Part shown: piece by piece, positions 1-7,372 of the stretch | Position numbering within the stretch: position 1 is the stretch's first letter | Layout of the letters: each line of letters begins with the position of its first letter | Source: an uncultured Enhydrobacter sp. | Lineage (GTDB): Bacteria; Pseudomonadota; Gammaproteobacteria; Pseudomonadales; Moraxellaceae | Assembly: GCA_946222995.1 (NCBI GenBank) | Contig: CAMIOS010000033.1 | Location: forward strand, 1 to 24,871 | Direction of reading: 5' to 3' | DNA length: 24,871 nucleotides | Made by a program: the position numbers and the translations under genes | The notes under the pieces: generated by a model | Told to the model about the DNA's origin: nothing | The model's database searches: none | What the model saw: only the letters and a program-made list of their open reading frames with translations

Positions 1-27
1 TTTGCTACTGCCAGCGAATGAGTGCGT

Positions 28-55
28 ATTATACGCCTTTTTATGAGGGTGTCAA
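28..55 (-). promoter_or_regulatory. Strong sigma70 promoter firing leftward out of the window
   Basis: On the minus strand the sequence reads TTGACA (50-55), a 16-base spacer, then TATAAT (28-33), so both hexamers are perfect. Upstream of the -35 (plus-strand 56-119) lies a long run of A and T tracts that would act as an UP element. The bases after the -10 are GC-rich (ACGCACTC), as in stringently controlled stable-RNA promoters. Only about 27 bases of the transcript are visible. The inference is that an rRNA, tRNA or ribosomal-protein operon starts just left of the window. Confidence 0.8.
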
Positions 56-119
56 GCAAGTTTTGATATCTTTTTTAACTTTTTTCAAAAAATTTTAAAA
101 CTTGCTATTTTTCAATTAG

Positions 120-905
120 TTAAGCGTTTAAAAAACTCAAATCTTCTTCGGGGCGTTTGGTAAATACTTCACAACCATTATCCGTTACCATCAATGTATG
201 TTCCCATTGGGCAGATAATTTACGGTCTTTGGTGATGACCGTCCATTTATCCGGCATGGTTTTGGTTTGCCAGACACCTTGGTTAATCATAGGCTCGATA
301 GTAAAGGTCATGCCTGTTTTTAGCTGTCCACCTGTGCCTTTTTTGCCATAATGTAGAATTTGGGGTTCATCATGGTATACATCGCTAATGCCGTGACCAC
401 AGTATTCTCGTACCACGCTAAAGCGTTCTGGCTCGGCGACAGCTTGAATGGCTGCACCAATATCGCCAATGTGCGCGCCGTTTTTGACCGCTTTCATGCC
501 TGCATATAGGGCTTTTTGCGCAATGTCACAGATACGTTGTGCCATGATAGAGCCTTCGCCAATAATCCACATTTTTGAAGTATCACCATGATAGCCGTCT
601 TTAATCACAGTCACGTCGATGTTAATGATGTCGCCGTCTTTTAAAATACGATTGGCATCTGGCATACCATGACAGACGACATGGTTAATAGAGGTACAAA
701 GCGTATATTGATAGCCGTGATAACCTACATTGGCAGGAATGGCTTTTTGCACATCGACAATATAGTCATGGGCAAGTTGATCCAGCGTGAGTGTGCTTAC
801 GCCTTCTTTAACATATTCATCAAGCATTACTAACACATCAGCGGCAAGTTTGCCTGCAATGCGCATTTTTTCGATGGCTTCGGGATTGTTTGCAAGTGTT
901 TTCAT
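120..905 (-). CDS. map: Methionine aminopeptidase, type I
   Basis: Removes the initiator methionine from nascent proteins in the cytoplasm, using a dinuclear metal centre. The pita-bread fold ligands are all present: with the ATG at 905 as residue 1 they fall at D97 and D108 (in the NIDVTVIKDG...GDTSK block), H171 (YCGHG), E204 (TIEPM) and E235 (WEHT), plus the substrate-binding H79 (VCHG). This is exactly the E. coli numbering, which supports the start at 905. An upstream in-frame TTG at 917 would add four residues but has no ribosome binding site. The protein is 261 residues, normal for the family. A small variation: the usual GRG after the GHGI motif is SDV here. It is transcribed alone, divergently from msrB, from a promoter at 934-962. 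Confidence 0.96.
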   Translation of the reverse strand: MKTLANNPEAIEKMRIAGKLAADVLVMLDEYVKEGVSTLTLDQLAHDYIVDVQKAIPANVGYHGYQYTLCTSINHVVCHGMPDANRILKDGDIINIDVTVIKDGYHGDTSKMWIIGEGSIMAQRICDIAQKALYAGMKAVKNGAHIGDIGAAIQAVAEPERFSVVREYCGHGISDVYHDEPQILHYGKKGTGGQLKTGMTFTIEPMINQGVWQTKTMPDKWTVITKDRKLSAQWEHTLMVTDNGCEVFTKRPEEDLSFLNA

Positions 906-933
906 AAGTTGTTTCAATTTTGAAAGGTGCGAT

Positions 934-962
934 ATTATAGCCTAAATGAGAATTTTTCACAA
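934..962 (-). promoter_or_regulatory. Predicted sigma70 promoter of map
   Basis: On the minus strand TTGTGA (957-962) is followed after 17 bases by a perfect TATAAT (934-939). Transcription would begin about 20 to 25 bases before the map ATG at 905. Good match, not tested. Confidence 0.6.
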
Positions 963-990
963 AATTACTAACAGATTAAAAATGGATTAC

Positions 991-1019
991 TTGATTTAAC
1001 TAGCTAAAGGTCTTATGGT
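991..1019 (+). promoter_or_regulatory. Possible promoter of msrB-msrA
   Basis: TTGATT (991-996) and TATGGT (1014-1019) are 17 bases apart, each matching four of six consensus positions. The -10 lies inside the hairpin at 1006-1031, so the hairpin would be only partly transcribed if this promoter is used. Modest match. Confidence 0.35.
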
Positions 1020-1031
1020 GATAAGACTTTT
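1006..1031 (+). repeat. Perfect hairpin just upstream of msrB
   Basis: An 11-bp stem (1006-1016 with 1021-1031, one G.U pair as RNA) closes a GGTG loop. It ends in TTTT but no further T run, and lies about ten bases before the AGGA ribosome binding site of msrB (1041-1044). It could be a weak terminator, a leader structure, or an operator for a dimeric regulator. Confidence 0.5.
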
Positions 1032-1050
1032 ATGATAAATAGGAATAACT

Positions 1051-1533
1051 ATGACGAATTCAACCGCAAATCCAGTCAAAATTGACGCCAATCGCTATCA
1101 AAAACCAGCTGAACAAGATATCAAAGCCAAGCTAAGTGATGAACAATTTTATGTGACGCAACAAAATGGTACAGAACGCCCATTTAGTCATGCATACGAC
1201 CATCAATTTGATAAAGGTATTTATGTTGATATCGTGAGCGGTGAACCGCTATTTAGCTCAACCGATAAATATGATTCAGGCTGTGGTTGGCCAGCATTTA
1301 GTAAACCCATTGCTAGCGCAGTGATTAATGAATTGTTTGATGACAGTCATGGCATGCGTCGCACCGAAGTGCGTAGCCGTGTCGCTGATTCTCATTTGGG
1401 GCATGTGTTCAATGATGGTCGTCCTGAGCTTGGCGGTATGCGTTATTGTATTAATGGGGCATCCCTTCGCTTTATCCCACTTGATAAAATGCAAGAAGAA
1501 GGCTATGGCGATTTGATTGCATTGGTTCAATAA
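1051..1533 (+). CDS. msrB: Peptide-methionine (R)-S-oxide reductase
   Basis: Reduces the R epimer of methionine sulfoxide in proteins, with thioredoxin as usual electron donor. The catalytic cysteine is C133 in RYCINGASLRFIP and the resolving cysteine is C78 in DSGCGWPAF. The HLGHVFNDG block is intact. Neither CxxC zinc pair of the E. coli enzyme is present: the first is replaced by IVSGEPLF and the second by RSRVADSHLGHVF. This matches the zinc-free type known from the MsrB domain of Neisseria PilB and fused MsrAB proteins. Length 160 residues. An AGGA site at 1041-1044 precedes the ATG. It is followed after 39 bases by msrA, so the two reductases form a B-A operon. Confidence 0.95.
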   Translation: MTNSTANPVKIDANRYQKPAEQDIKAKLSDEQFYVTQQNGTERPFSHAYDHQFDKGIYVDIVSGEPLFSSTDKYDSGCGWPAFSKPIASAVINELFDDSHGMRRTEVRSRVADSHLGHVFNDGRPELGGMRYCINGASLRFIPLDKMQEEGYGDLIALVQ

Positions 1534-1572
1534 ATCAGATACAAGATGTAATCATTCAAATAAGGAAAAATC

Positions 1573-2100
1573 ATGCAAACAATTATTCTAGGTGGTGGCT
1601 GTTTTTGGTGCACCGAATCGGTGTTTAAACAAGTCAAAGGCGTAAGTCAAGTCACTTCAGGTTATGCAGGTGGCGACGAAGTCACTGCAAATTACAAAGC
1701 CGTCTGCGGTGGCGACACAGGCCATATCGAAGTCATTAAAGTGGATTTTGATGAGACGATCATTGCACTTGAAGTCGTACTGAATATTTTCTTTGCCACG
1801 CATGATCCAACGACGCGTGACCGTCAAGGTAATGATGTGGGCGAGCAATATCGCTCAGTGGTGTTTTATACCGATGACAATCAAAAACCGACCATTAATC
1901 GTGTCATTGGCGAATTGCGTGACAAAAATGGTGTCAATGTCGTGACCGAAGTGCACCCTGCGCCACCGTTTTTTGCAGCAGAAGAATATCACCAAGATTT
2001 TTATGCTAAAAATCCCGAGCAAAGCTATTGTAACTTTGTGATTCCACCAAAATTGGCAAAGCTTAAACAGTATTTTTCAGGATTCATGATTGAGAAATAA
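1573..2100 (+). CDS. msrA: Peptide-methionine (S)-S-oxide reductase
   Basis: Reduces the S epimer of methionine sulfoxide, complementing MsrB. The nucleophilic cysteine is C10 in the GGCFWCTE signature; the following residue C13 is a second cysteine within this motif. The GDTGHIEVI block (about 47-55), HDPT (78-81) and the GEQYRSVVFY block (90-99) are intact. C153 near the C-terminus (QSYCNF) is the probable resolving cysteine. The protein is 175 residues, the short form without an N-terminal export signal, so it should act in the cytoplasm. An AAGGA site sits about ten bases before the ATG. It is almost certainly cotranscribed with msrB. TrxB, encoded later in the window, reduces the thioredoxin that recycles both enzymes. 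Confidence 0.96.
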   Translation: MQTIILGGGCFWCTESVFKQVKGVSQVTSGYAGGDEVTANYKAVCGGDTGHIEVIKVDFDETIIALEVVLNIFFATHDPTTRDRQGNDVGEQYRSVVFYTDDNQKPTINRVIGELRDKNGVNVVTEVHPAPPFFAAEEYHQDFYAKNPEQSYCNFVIPPKLAKLKQYFSGFMIEK

Positions 2101-2112
2101 CTATCAGAAAGC

Positions 2113-2141
2113 TTGACAGTTTTATATGAACGGTGTTTGAT
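2113..2141 (+). promoter_or_regulatory. Possible promoter of the DUF1877 gene
   Basis: A perfect TTGACA (2113-2118) is followed after 17 bases by TTTGAT (2136-2141), a weak -10; TGATAC at 2138-2143 is the alternative with a 19-base spacer. The following gene may thus be transcribed independently of msrBA. Confidence 0.4.
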
Positions 2142-2167
2142 ACGGCAATTTAATTTAAGGTAAAACC

Positions 2168-2677
2168 ATGATAGCCGAATATTTGGTCGTTGATGACACC
2201 GTTTTGAACCAACTTAAACAACTTAATGATAATGAACGTGCTGACTTTGTTATTCAATTGATTGAATCTGAGACATATCCGCCTAATTTTCACTGTGATG
2301 TGGGTAAATTATGGGACGTTTTACACTTTGTGCTTACCAAAAAGTCAGCAACCAAACCTGTTCCCAATGATCCATTAAGTGAATGTATTGTTGGCTTAGA
2401 AACATTTAGCGAGGATGAAGAGACTGATTTTATCGCCTATAATGAATGGCCAATGATCGCTGAAATTGTGGATAAACTTGAGACTGTTAATTTTGCTAAA
2501 CGTATGGAAAACTTACAGCTAAAATCCTTACGCGAAGCCAATTTATTTCCTGAAGGTATTTGGCAAGATAAAAAAGCAAATCTTGTTAAAGAGTTAACAG
2601 TTTGCTTTAATGAACTTAAAGCCTTATATGAAACTGCTTTAGATAATGGCAATCATGTAATTGTAAGTATTCTATAA
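2168..2677 (+). CDS. DUF1877 family protein (YfbM-like)
   Basis: A 169-residue soluble protein of unknown function. The family resemblance is in the LWDVLHFVLT block (about 48-57), the following NDPLSECIVG (67-76), the segment around the EWPMIAEIVDKLE helix (93-105) and the C-terminal GNHVIVSIL. E. coli YfbM has the same order (RWDFLHFGLT, NDPLSRAVLG, GNHALTVIV). No signal peptide or membrane segment. AAGG at 2157-2160 precedes the ATG at good spacing. It lies 67 bases after msrA on the same strand and ends at a strong terminator, so it closes this transcription unit. No function can be assigned; a link to methionine sulfoxide repair would be guesswork. Confidence 0.85.
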   Translation: MIAEYLVVDDTVLNQLKQLNDNERADFVIQLIESETYPPNFHCDVGKLWDVLHFVLTKKSATKPVPNDPLSECIVGLETFSEDEETDFIAYNEWPMIAEIVDKLETVNFAKRMENLQLKSLREANLFPEGIWQDKKANLVKELTVCFNELKALYETALDNGNHVIVSIL

Positions 2678-2681
2678 TTTA

Positions 2682-2717
2682 AAAATAAAAACCGCCAACA
2701 CTGGCGGTTTTTATTTT
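2682..2717. terminator. Bidirectional intrinsic terminator
   Basis: A perfect 16-bp stem (2682-2697 with 2702-2717) around an ACAC loop, GC-rich at the top and A/T-rich at the base, so it provides a U run in both directions. It lies between the converging DUF1877 and OmpA-like genes. Confidence 0.93.
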
Positions 2718-2730
2718 AGCTATTAAACCA

Positions 2731-3384
2731 TTATTGAACGCTTTGTGGCGCAAGAATTGTCATTTCTACACGACGATTTGGCTCATAAGAAGATCCAAAT
2801 TGGGTAGTACCACCATGACCAACCGCACTCACTCGACCTGCAGCAACGCCCTGATTAACTAAGTATTGAGCAACTGCCGACGCACGATTTTGTGATAATG
2901 TTTGGTTAAAGGCAGGATTACCTTCAATTGATGCATAGCCATTTACCACAACAGTCGATTGGTTGTATTGATTCAAAGTTGAAGCAACCTTAGCCAAAGT
3001 TGGATAAAAACTTGACAGAATCGTAGACTGTGATTTTGGGAAAGTAATGGCTTCTGGAATTGCTAGATTAATGTTATTAGTTACTGGGTCACGAGTGACT
3101 TCAATACCGGTACCCGCAGTGGCTTGGCGAAGTTTGGCTTCTTGTTGTTGCATATAATAGCCAACGCCTGCGCCTAATACCGCACCAATGGCTGCATCAC
3201 GACCCGTTTTATTACCGCCTGTGGCTTTAGAAATACCCGCACCCGCTGCTGCACCCAACAGACCACCTAGGACAGCTTTATTGTTAGTCATAGTATTTGT
3301 GCCAGTTGGCGTAGTCGCACAGCCTGTTAACATTGCACCAGATGCAACCGCAGCGATTAATAATTTATTGGTATTACGCATCAT
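2731..3384 (-). CDS. OmpA-family outer-membrane lipoprotein (YiaD-like)
   Basis: Lipoprotein signal peptide at 1-21 with lipobox LTGC, lipidated C22. Next comes a glycine-zipper region (about 39-76; GGLLGAAAGAG and AAIGAVLGAGVGYY), then an OmpA C-terminal peptidoglycan-binding domain (about 100-212) with NQTLSQNRASAVAQYLVNQGV and a closing EPNRRVEMTIL. The layout matches YiaD-like proteins that tether the outer membrane to the wall. One point is odd: the aspartate of the usual G-[HY]-T-D motif, which contacts diaminopimelate, is serine here (GYAS, S152), while the arginine partner R167 is kept. An AGGAG site just upstream favours ATG 3384 or 3381; an ATG at 3396 overlaps that site and is unlikely. 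Single gene, closed by the shared terminator. Confidence 0.92.
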   Translation of the reverse strand: MMRNTNKLLIAAVASGAMLTGCATTPTGTNTMTNNKAVLGGLLGAAAGAGISKATGGNKTGRDAAIGAVLGAGVGYYMQQQEAKLRQATAGTGIEVTRDPVTNNINLAIPEAITFPKSQSTILSSFYPTLAKVASTLNQYNQSTVVVNGYASIEGNPAFNQTLSQNRASAVAQYLVNQGVAAGRVSAVGHGGTTQFGSSYEPNRRVEMTILAPQSVQ

Positions 3385-3967
3385 AAAACTCCTCATAAAA
3401 TATTGATAAAAATTTGACCTGATCTTTTTTCCGCAATCAGTTATCGGAAAATACCTATCAAAAAATATGCGTACTAGCTCATCAGATTAGATGAGACAAT
3501 TATGCAATAAACAACTGACTGGTGTGTAATATTTTGTGAGACATTGTAGAAGTGTTGGTTATTTTGTTACGAAATATTTGCTTACAAAATTTTTAATAAA
3601 ATTTTTTAGAAACATATAGATCAATTAAACTATATAAAATCTTAGCTAAAACAATATAACTTATTGATTTTATATGGTTTAAGATAGAAGAATATCGATA
3701 TATTATTTGAAAAAATCTTTAACTGAACTAATGGTGTTAGAAATTGGCTTAACATAATTAACATTAATCAACCAAAGAGTAGTTATCGAGTTTTAAGGTG
3801 GTTCTTCTTTTTTTATCAATTATCTCATTATGCACTAAACACTACTAAAAGCATGTAAGTTTGGATGATTTTTTTGATTATTTTAAAGATGGCTAATGGT
3901 ATAATTTTTGGCAATTTATGCGAATGTTTAGTAAAAATAAGATTTGGCAAAATAAGGACACAACACG
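3385..3967. other. AT-rich intergenic region with inverted repeats, no gene seen
   Basis: A 583-base gap between the diverging lipoprotein and acyltransferase genes. It holds no convincing reading frame or RNA gene. Three inverted repeats are visible: TTTTCCG/CGGAAAA (3427-3433 with 3445-3451), CTCATC/GATGAG (3478-3483 with 3490-3495) and a 10-bp pair ATATAAAATC/GATTTTATAT (3632-3641 with 3666-3675). The first two lie in the probable lipoprotein leader. The acyltransferase promoter is at the right end. The middle (3540-3860) is markedly more AT-rich than the flanking genes. Confidence 0.6.
3897..3905 (+). promoter_or_regulatory. Extended -10 promoter of the acyltransferase gene
   Basis: TGGTATAAT gives a perfect TATAAT (3900-3905) with the extended -10 TGn. 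The best -35 (TTGATT, 3874-3879) is 20 bases away, which is long, but an extended -10 promoter does not need it. The leader would be about 55 bases. Confidence 0.55.
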
Positions 3968-5008
3968 ATGACAAAGCCCGAAACTAAACACCCAGAAGAT
4001 CAACAGCAAGATGCATCAACTTTTGATTATACCACCATTAAGGCAACCAAACTGGCTAACAGCCCATCTAAAATCCAGTCATTATTAGGGCAGCTTCGTC
4101 AGCGTTCTAAACCGGTTGGGCAAGCCGCTACGTTTGCGTTGACCACAGGTACAATTGCCGCGAATTCAGTGGTATTTAGTTTACCACTTTGGGTTAACGG
4201 GGCAGTTAAGACATTAACCGGTAATAAGCTGGCGGACAGTTTGGTATTAAAAATTGCCACGCATTGGATTCATACCAACAATTTGATGATTGACAAAATT
4301 TTGCCCAATATCGAATTACGGGTAAGTTTGCCTGATGATTTATCGCAAACTGGTAGGTATATTTTGATCAGTAATCATCAATCGTGGGTGGATACCTCTG
4401 TGATTCAGTATGTCAGTGAAAATCGGTTGCCATTGACCCGTTTTTTTGCCAAACATGAGTTATTGTACATCCCCATTGTGGGGCAAGCGTTTTATTTTTT
4501 GGATTTTCCGATGATGAAACGCTATTCAAAAGAAGCGATTGCCAAAAACCCAGCTTTAAAAGACCGAGATTTTATCGAAGCAAAACGGGCGTGCGAGCTA
4601 CTGGCAAATAAACCTTTTACTTTATTGAACTTTGTGGAAGGTACGCGCTTTACCCAAAAAAAACATGACTTACAGCAGTCGCCTTATACAAATTTGCTAA
4701 AGCCCAAGGCTGGCGGCATTGCCTTGGCATTGGGGGCATTGGGCGATAAAATTGATGGTGTGCTTGATGCAACAATTGTCTATCCTGATGGAATTCCGAC
4801 TTATCAAGATTTATGGAAAGGCAATATTCGCCGTATTGGTGTGGAAATCCGCCGGGTCGAAATGCCTGCAGATTTGCTAAGTCGCCTACTGGCTGGCAAA
4901 TACCAAAATGATGAACAGACCAGAGCCGATATGTATGAATGGTTAGATGTGCTATGGCAACAAAAACAACAACGTATTGAACAAATTAAGGCAAGTTTCC
5001 ATCAATAA
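3968..5008 (+). CDS. PlsC-type acyltransferase, YihG/LCLAT1-like
   Basis: Membrane-associated acyltransferase, expected to transfer an acyl chain to a lysophospholipid such as 1-acylglycerol-3-phosphate. The catalytic NHX4D motif is N136-H137 to D142 (SNHQSWVD), and motif III is EGTR at 224-227. The KAGGIALALG block (248-257) matches the glycine-rich motif after EGTR in the YihG/LCLAT1 branch. A hydrophobic segment at about 52-77 is the probable anchor, preceded by about 50 polar, low-complexity residues. At 346 residues it is a little longer than E. coli YihG because of that N-terminal tail. AAGGA at 3954-3958 precedes the ATG. It lies 135 bases before the next gene on the same strand. The exact lipid substrate cannot be told from sequence. 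Confidence 0.88.
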   Translation: MTKPETKHPEDQQQDASTFDYTTIKATKLANSPSKIQSLLGQLRQRSKPVGQAATFALTTGTIAANSVVFSLPLWVNGAVKTLTGNKLADSLVLKIATHWIHTNNLMIDKILPNIELRVSLPDDLSQTGRYILISNHQSWVDTSVIQYVSENRLPLTRFFAKHELLYIPIVGQAFYFLDFPMMKRYSKEAIAKNPALKDRDFIEAKRACELLANKPFTLLNFVEGTRFTQKKHDLQQSPYTNLLKPKAGGIALALGALGDKIDGVLDATIVYPDGIPTYQDLWKGNIRRIGVEIRRVEMPADLLSRLLAGKYQNDEQTRADMYEWLDVLWQQKQQRIEQIKASFHQ

Positions 5009-5143
5009 ATTTGTATGGTTAACTTTTAACTAGCAAATTTCGTATTGAGGTATGATTAATTTTTGGGCATGCCATGTTATTGCTATTTTTTTGAGCGCGG
5101 TGTTTTTCTGCATATTGTGATGTTTTAAGTCAAGAGGCTTTGT

Positions 5144-6193
5144 ATGTCAAATTCCCCATCTACTATCCCAAATCAAGCCAAAGCCCCTACTCTGCCTCAC
5201 ACTGCTGCACCCCAGACTCTATTGCCTAAAATCAGCGTATGGCGGTTAGGATACGATGTGTTTATGCTTGGTCTTATCGTGACGGATTTGTTATTGATGG
5301 GGATAGATGCGTTATTGATGAGTAGCTTTATGCAACATGTTGCCAATTGGGGAAATTTTCAATCATGGCTTGAATATTATCAATCTACCTCACCTTGGGC
5401 ATTTAATCATGCGTCCGTAAAGTTATTAGATGGGTTTTTTACTATTTTTTTGATCATTGAATTATTGGTACGTTGGGGGATCGCCATTACCACCCATCAA
5501 TATTATCGTTGGTTTTTCTTTCCATTTGTGCATTGGTATGAGGTATTGGGCTGTGCCCCACAGCTTCGGGCATTGCGGCTGCTACGGGTTGGGGTGATGG
5601 GCTATCGGCTGCACCAAATGGGCTATAAAATTTTGCCAAACAGTTGGTTAACATCTGGTAAATTTTATTATAACGTGGTGATGGAAGAAATTTCTGATCG
5701 GGTGATATTGACAGCGATTGACAATATTCGTAGTGAAGTTGGGCATACGGATGGGCACTTGGTACAAACGATTTTAGATAAACACCGCCCACAGATTGAG
5801 CAAGTCATTGTCGAGTTATTACACCAAGAAGTCACCCCGCTTTTGCAGACAACCAATGGTCAGCCGCCCAGCTTTGCTGTCTCACTGGCTGATGAGGTCG
5901 GGCAAGCAATTCAGCAATCCTTAACCCAAGCGCCCGAACTTCGCCGAGCATTACGCATGATTCCAATCGCAGGCAGTCTTATTGAAAGTCAATTGTTACA
6001 ATTGGGGCAACATATAGGCGAAAATTTAACCCTGACGTTGAGCCAAAATCTGACCCGTGCACAAACGTTACAACCGATTTATCAGCAAATAGCCCAAACC
6101 ATTTCGCAAATTAATACCACAAATCCTGCACTAGAGCGGTTAGTCAGTGATGTGATAGACGACAGTTTAACCGCGCTGGCCAATCAAGTTTAA
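5144..6193 (+). CDS. Membrane protein with a voltage-sensor-like N-terminal half, function unknown
   Basis: A 349-residue protein not recognised as a named family. After a polar tail (1-30) come hydrophobic segments at about 35-60, 93-116 and 122-137, then an amphipathic stretch at 140-157 with arginines at three-residue steps (LRALRLLRVG: R142, R145, R148, later R155). The second segment carries paired charges (IIELLVRWG; E106, R110). This order resembles the S1-S4 voltage-sensor domain of ion channels. No S5-pore loop-S6 follows. Instead residues 175-349 are a soluble, mostly helical region rich in glutamine and hydrophobic heptads. AGAGG at 5133-5137 precedes the ATG. It lies 87 bases before minC on the same strand. 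The voltage-sensor reading is by eye only; it could be a four-helix membrane protein of another fold. Confidence 0.7.
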   Translation: MSNSPSTIPNQAKAPTLPHTAAPQTLLPKISVWRLGYDVFMLGLIVTDLLLMGIDALLMSSFMQHVANWGNFQSWLEYYQSTSPWAFNHASVKLLDGFFTIFLIIELLVRWGIAITTHQYYRWFFFPFVHWYEVLGCAPQLRALRLLRVGVMGYRLHQMGYKILPNSWLTSGKFYYNVVMEEISDRVILTAIDNIRSEVGHTDGHLVQTILDKHRPQIEQVIVELLHQEVTPLLQTTNGQPPSFAVSLADEVGQAIQQSLTQAPELRRALRMIPIAGSLIESQLLQLGQHIGENLTLTLSQNLTRAQTLQPIYQQIAQTISQINTTNPALERLVSDVIDDSLTALANQV

Positions 6194-6230
6194 ATCCAAC
6201 AATGGAAACATCAAACCACATTAAAAACTG

Positions 6231-6236
6231 TATAAT
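6231..6236 (+). promoter_or_regulatory. Possible -10 element of minC
   Basis: A perfect TATAAT 44 bases before the minC ATG, without a clear -35 at 16 to 18 bases. It suggests that min genes have their own promoter apart from the upstream membrane-protein gene. Confidence 0.4.
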
Positions 6237-6280
6237 GTCTTCATTCTTTTTTATTCCAAAATAATTTAATAGGTTTTACC

Positions 6281-7372
6281 ATGCGTGACAACCCAGCCAG
6301 CCGTAATGAATCGCAATCAATCGCAACAGACGAGCAGGAACTTAAGACACAACAGCCAACAGCACGGTTGGAAAATGCCCCCATCCCAACTCAGTTAGAC
6401 CACCCAAAGCATCAAGCTACGCTTATACAAAAAGATACTGACGATCAAACTGCCTCAATGGTTCAACCAATGACTGACAAAGCGGTGGATACTGATAAAC
6501 CTGCTATCGCTAAGATTAGTAAAACTAATGAGATGAATGAAACTAGCGAAATAGTTAAATTACCGAGTCAGATCAAGCTCACAGGGCGTTTGTTAAATTT
6601 TACTCGTTTAAGCCTACACGGCAATCAAGTCGATGAGTTATTAGAAAAAGTCAAAATCAAACTTGGACAACAGCGTCAAAGCAATCTGCCAGTGGTGGTA
6701 AGCTGTGATCATGAATTAGATTTAATAAGTTTATGGCAAGGGTTATGGGCGTTAGGCTTACAACCAATTGGTATGGTCACAGGCGTGCTTGATGAACAAG
6801 CCAAACAACACAATATTGCGATTTTCCCTGCCGATGGCCAGCGGTTAGATGGTAAATCATCAAAACCCACTGCAAAACAAGACAAACAAGATGTTTTAAC
6901 ACCCGCCACCCCAACTGCCACACCAGCGGTTATATCGCCAAATCCGCCTATGATCGAGGTTGCCAATGAGCAGGTTTTGTCAGACAAACAGCTAACTGAC
7001 GAAAAGCTAAGTACTGATAATAGCCAAATCTCACATTTGGAAGGCGATTTGATTCATAACCAAATACTACGCTCTGGACAAAGTATTAACCATGTTGGTG
7101 GTGATGTGATACTGACCAAAGGTATTAATGCCGGCGCAGAAGCCATTACCGATTATAGCCTACACGTGTATGGCAAGGCAGAAGGGCGACTGGTGGCAGG
7201 GGCGACCGGTGATAAAAACGCCAAGATTTTTTGTCTAAAATTTAACCCTTCGCTCGTGTCAGTTGCAGGCACGTATTGTTTAAAAGAAAATATTCCGTCA
7301 GAGTATATTAATCAAGCGGTGCAGGTGAGTTATGAAGACGGGCAAGGGCTAGTGTTTACCTTGATCGCATAA
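6281..7372 (+). CDS. minC: Septum site-determining protein MinC, extended form
   Basis: Inhibits FtsZ assembly away from midcell, in complex with MinD. The N-terminal FtsZ-inhibiting domain spans about 97-187 (IKLTGRLLNFTRL through LISLWQGLWALGLQPIGMVTG). The C-terminal beta-helix domain that binds MinD and the FtsZ tail spans about 256-363, with the conserved RSGQ (264-267), LHVYGKAEGRLVAGATGD (294-311) and IFCLKFNPSLVSVAG (316-330). At 363 residues it is far longer than E. coli MinC (231). The surplus is a polar, low-complexity N-terminal extension of about 95 residues and a linker of about 65 residues rich in Pro, Thr, Lys and Asp. AGG at about 6271-6273 precedes the ATG. First gene of minCDE. 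Confidence 0.95.
   Translation: MRDNPASRNESQSIATDEQELKTQQPTARLENAPIPTQLDHPKHQATLIQKDTDDQTASMVQPMTDKAVDTDKPAIAKISKTNEMNETSEIVKLPSQIKLTGRLLNFTRLSLHGNQVDELLEKVKIKLGQQRQSNLPVVVSCDHELDLISLWQGLWALGLQPIGMVTGVLDEQAKQHNIAIFPADGQRLDGKSSKPTAKQDKQDVLTPATPTATPAVISPNPPMIEVANEQVLSDKQLTDEKLSTDNSQISHLEGDLIHNQILRSGQSINHVGGDVILTKGINAGAEAITDYSLHVYGKAEGRLVAGATGDKNAKIFCLKFNPSLVSVAGTYCLKENIPSEYINQAVQVSYEDGQGLVFTLIA

Noticed and set aside
3385..3396. Upstream ATG of the OmpA-like lipoprotein
   Set aside because: It overlaps the AGGAG site that serves the ATGs at 3384 and 3381, and would lengthen the signal peptide needlessly.
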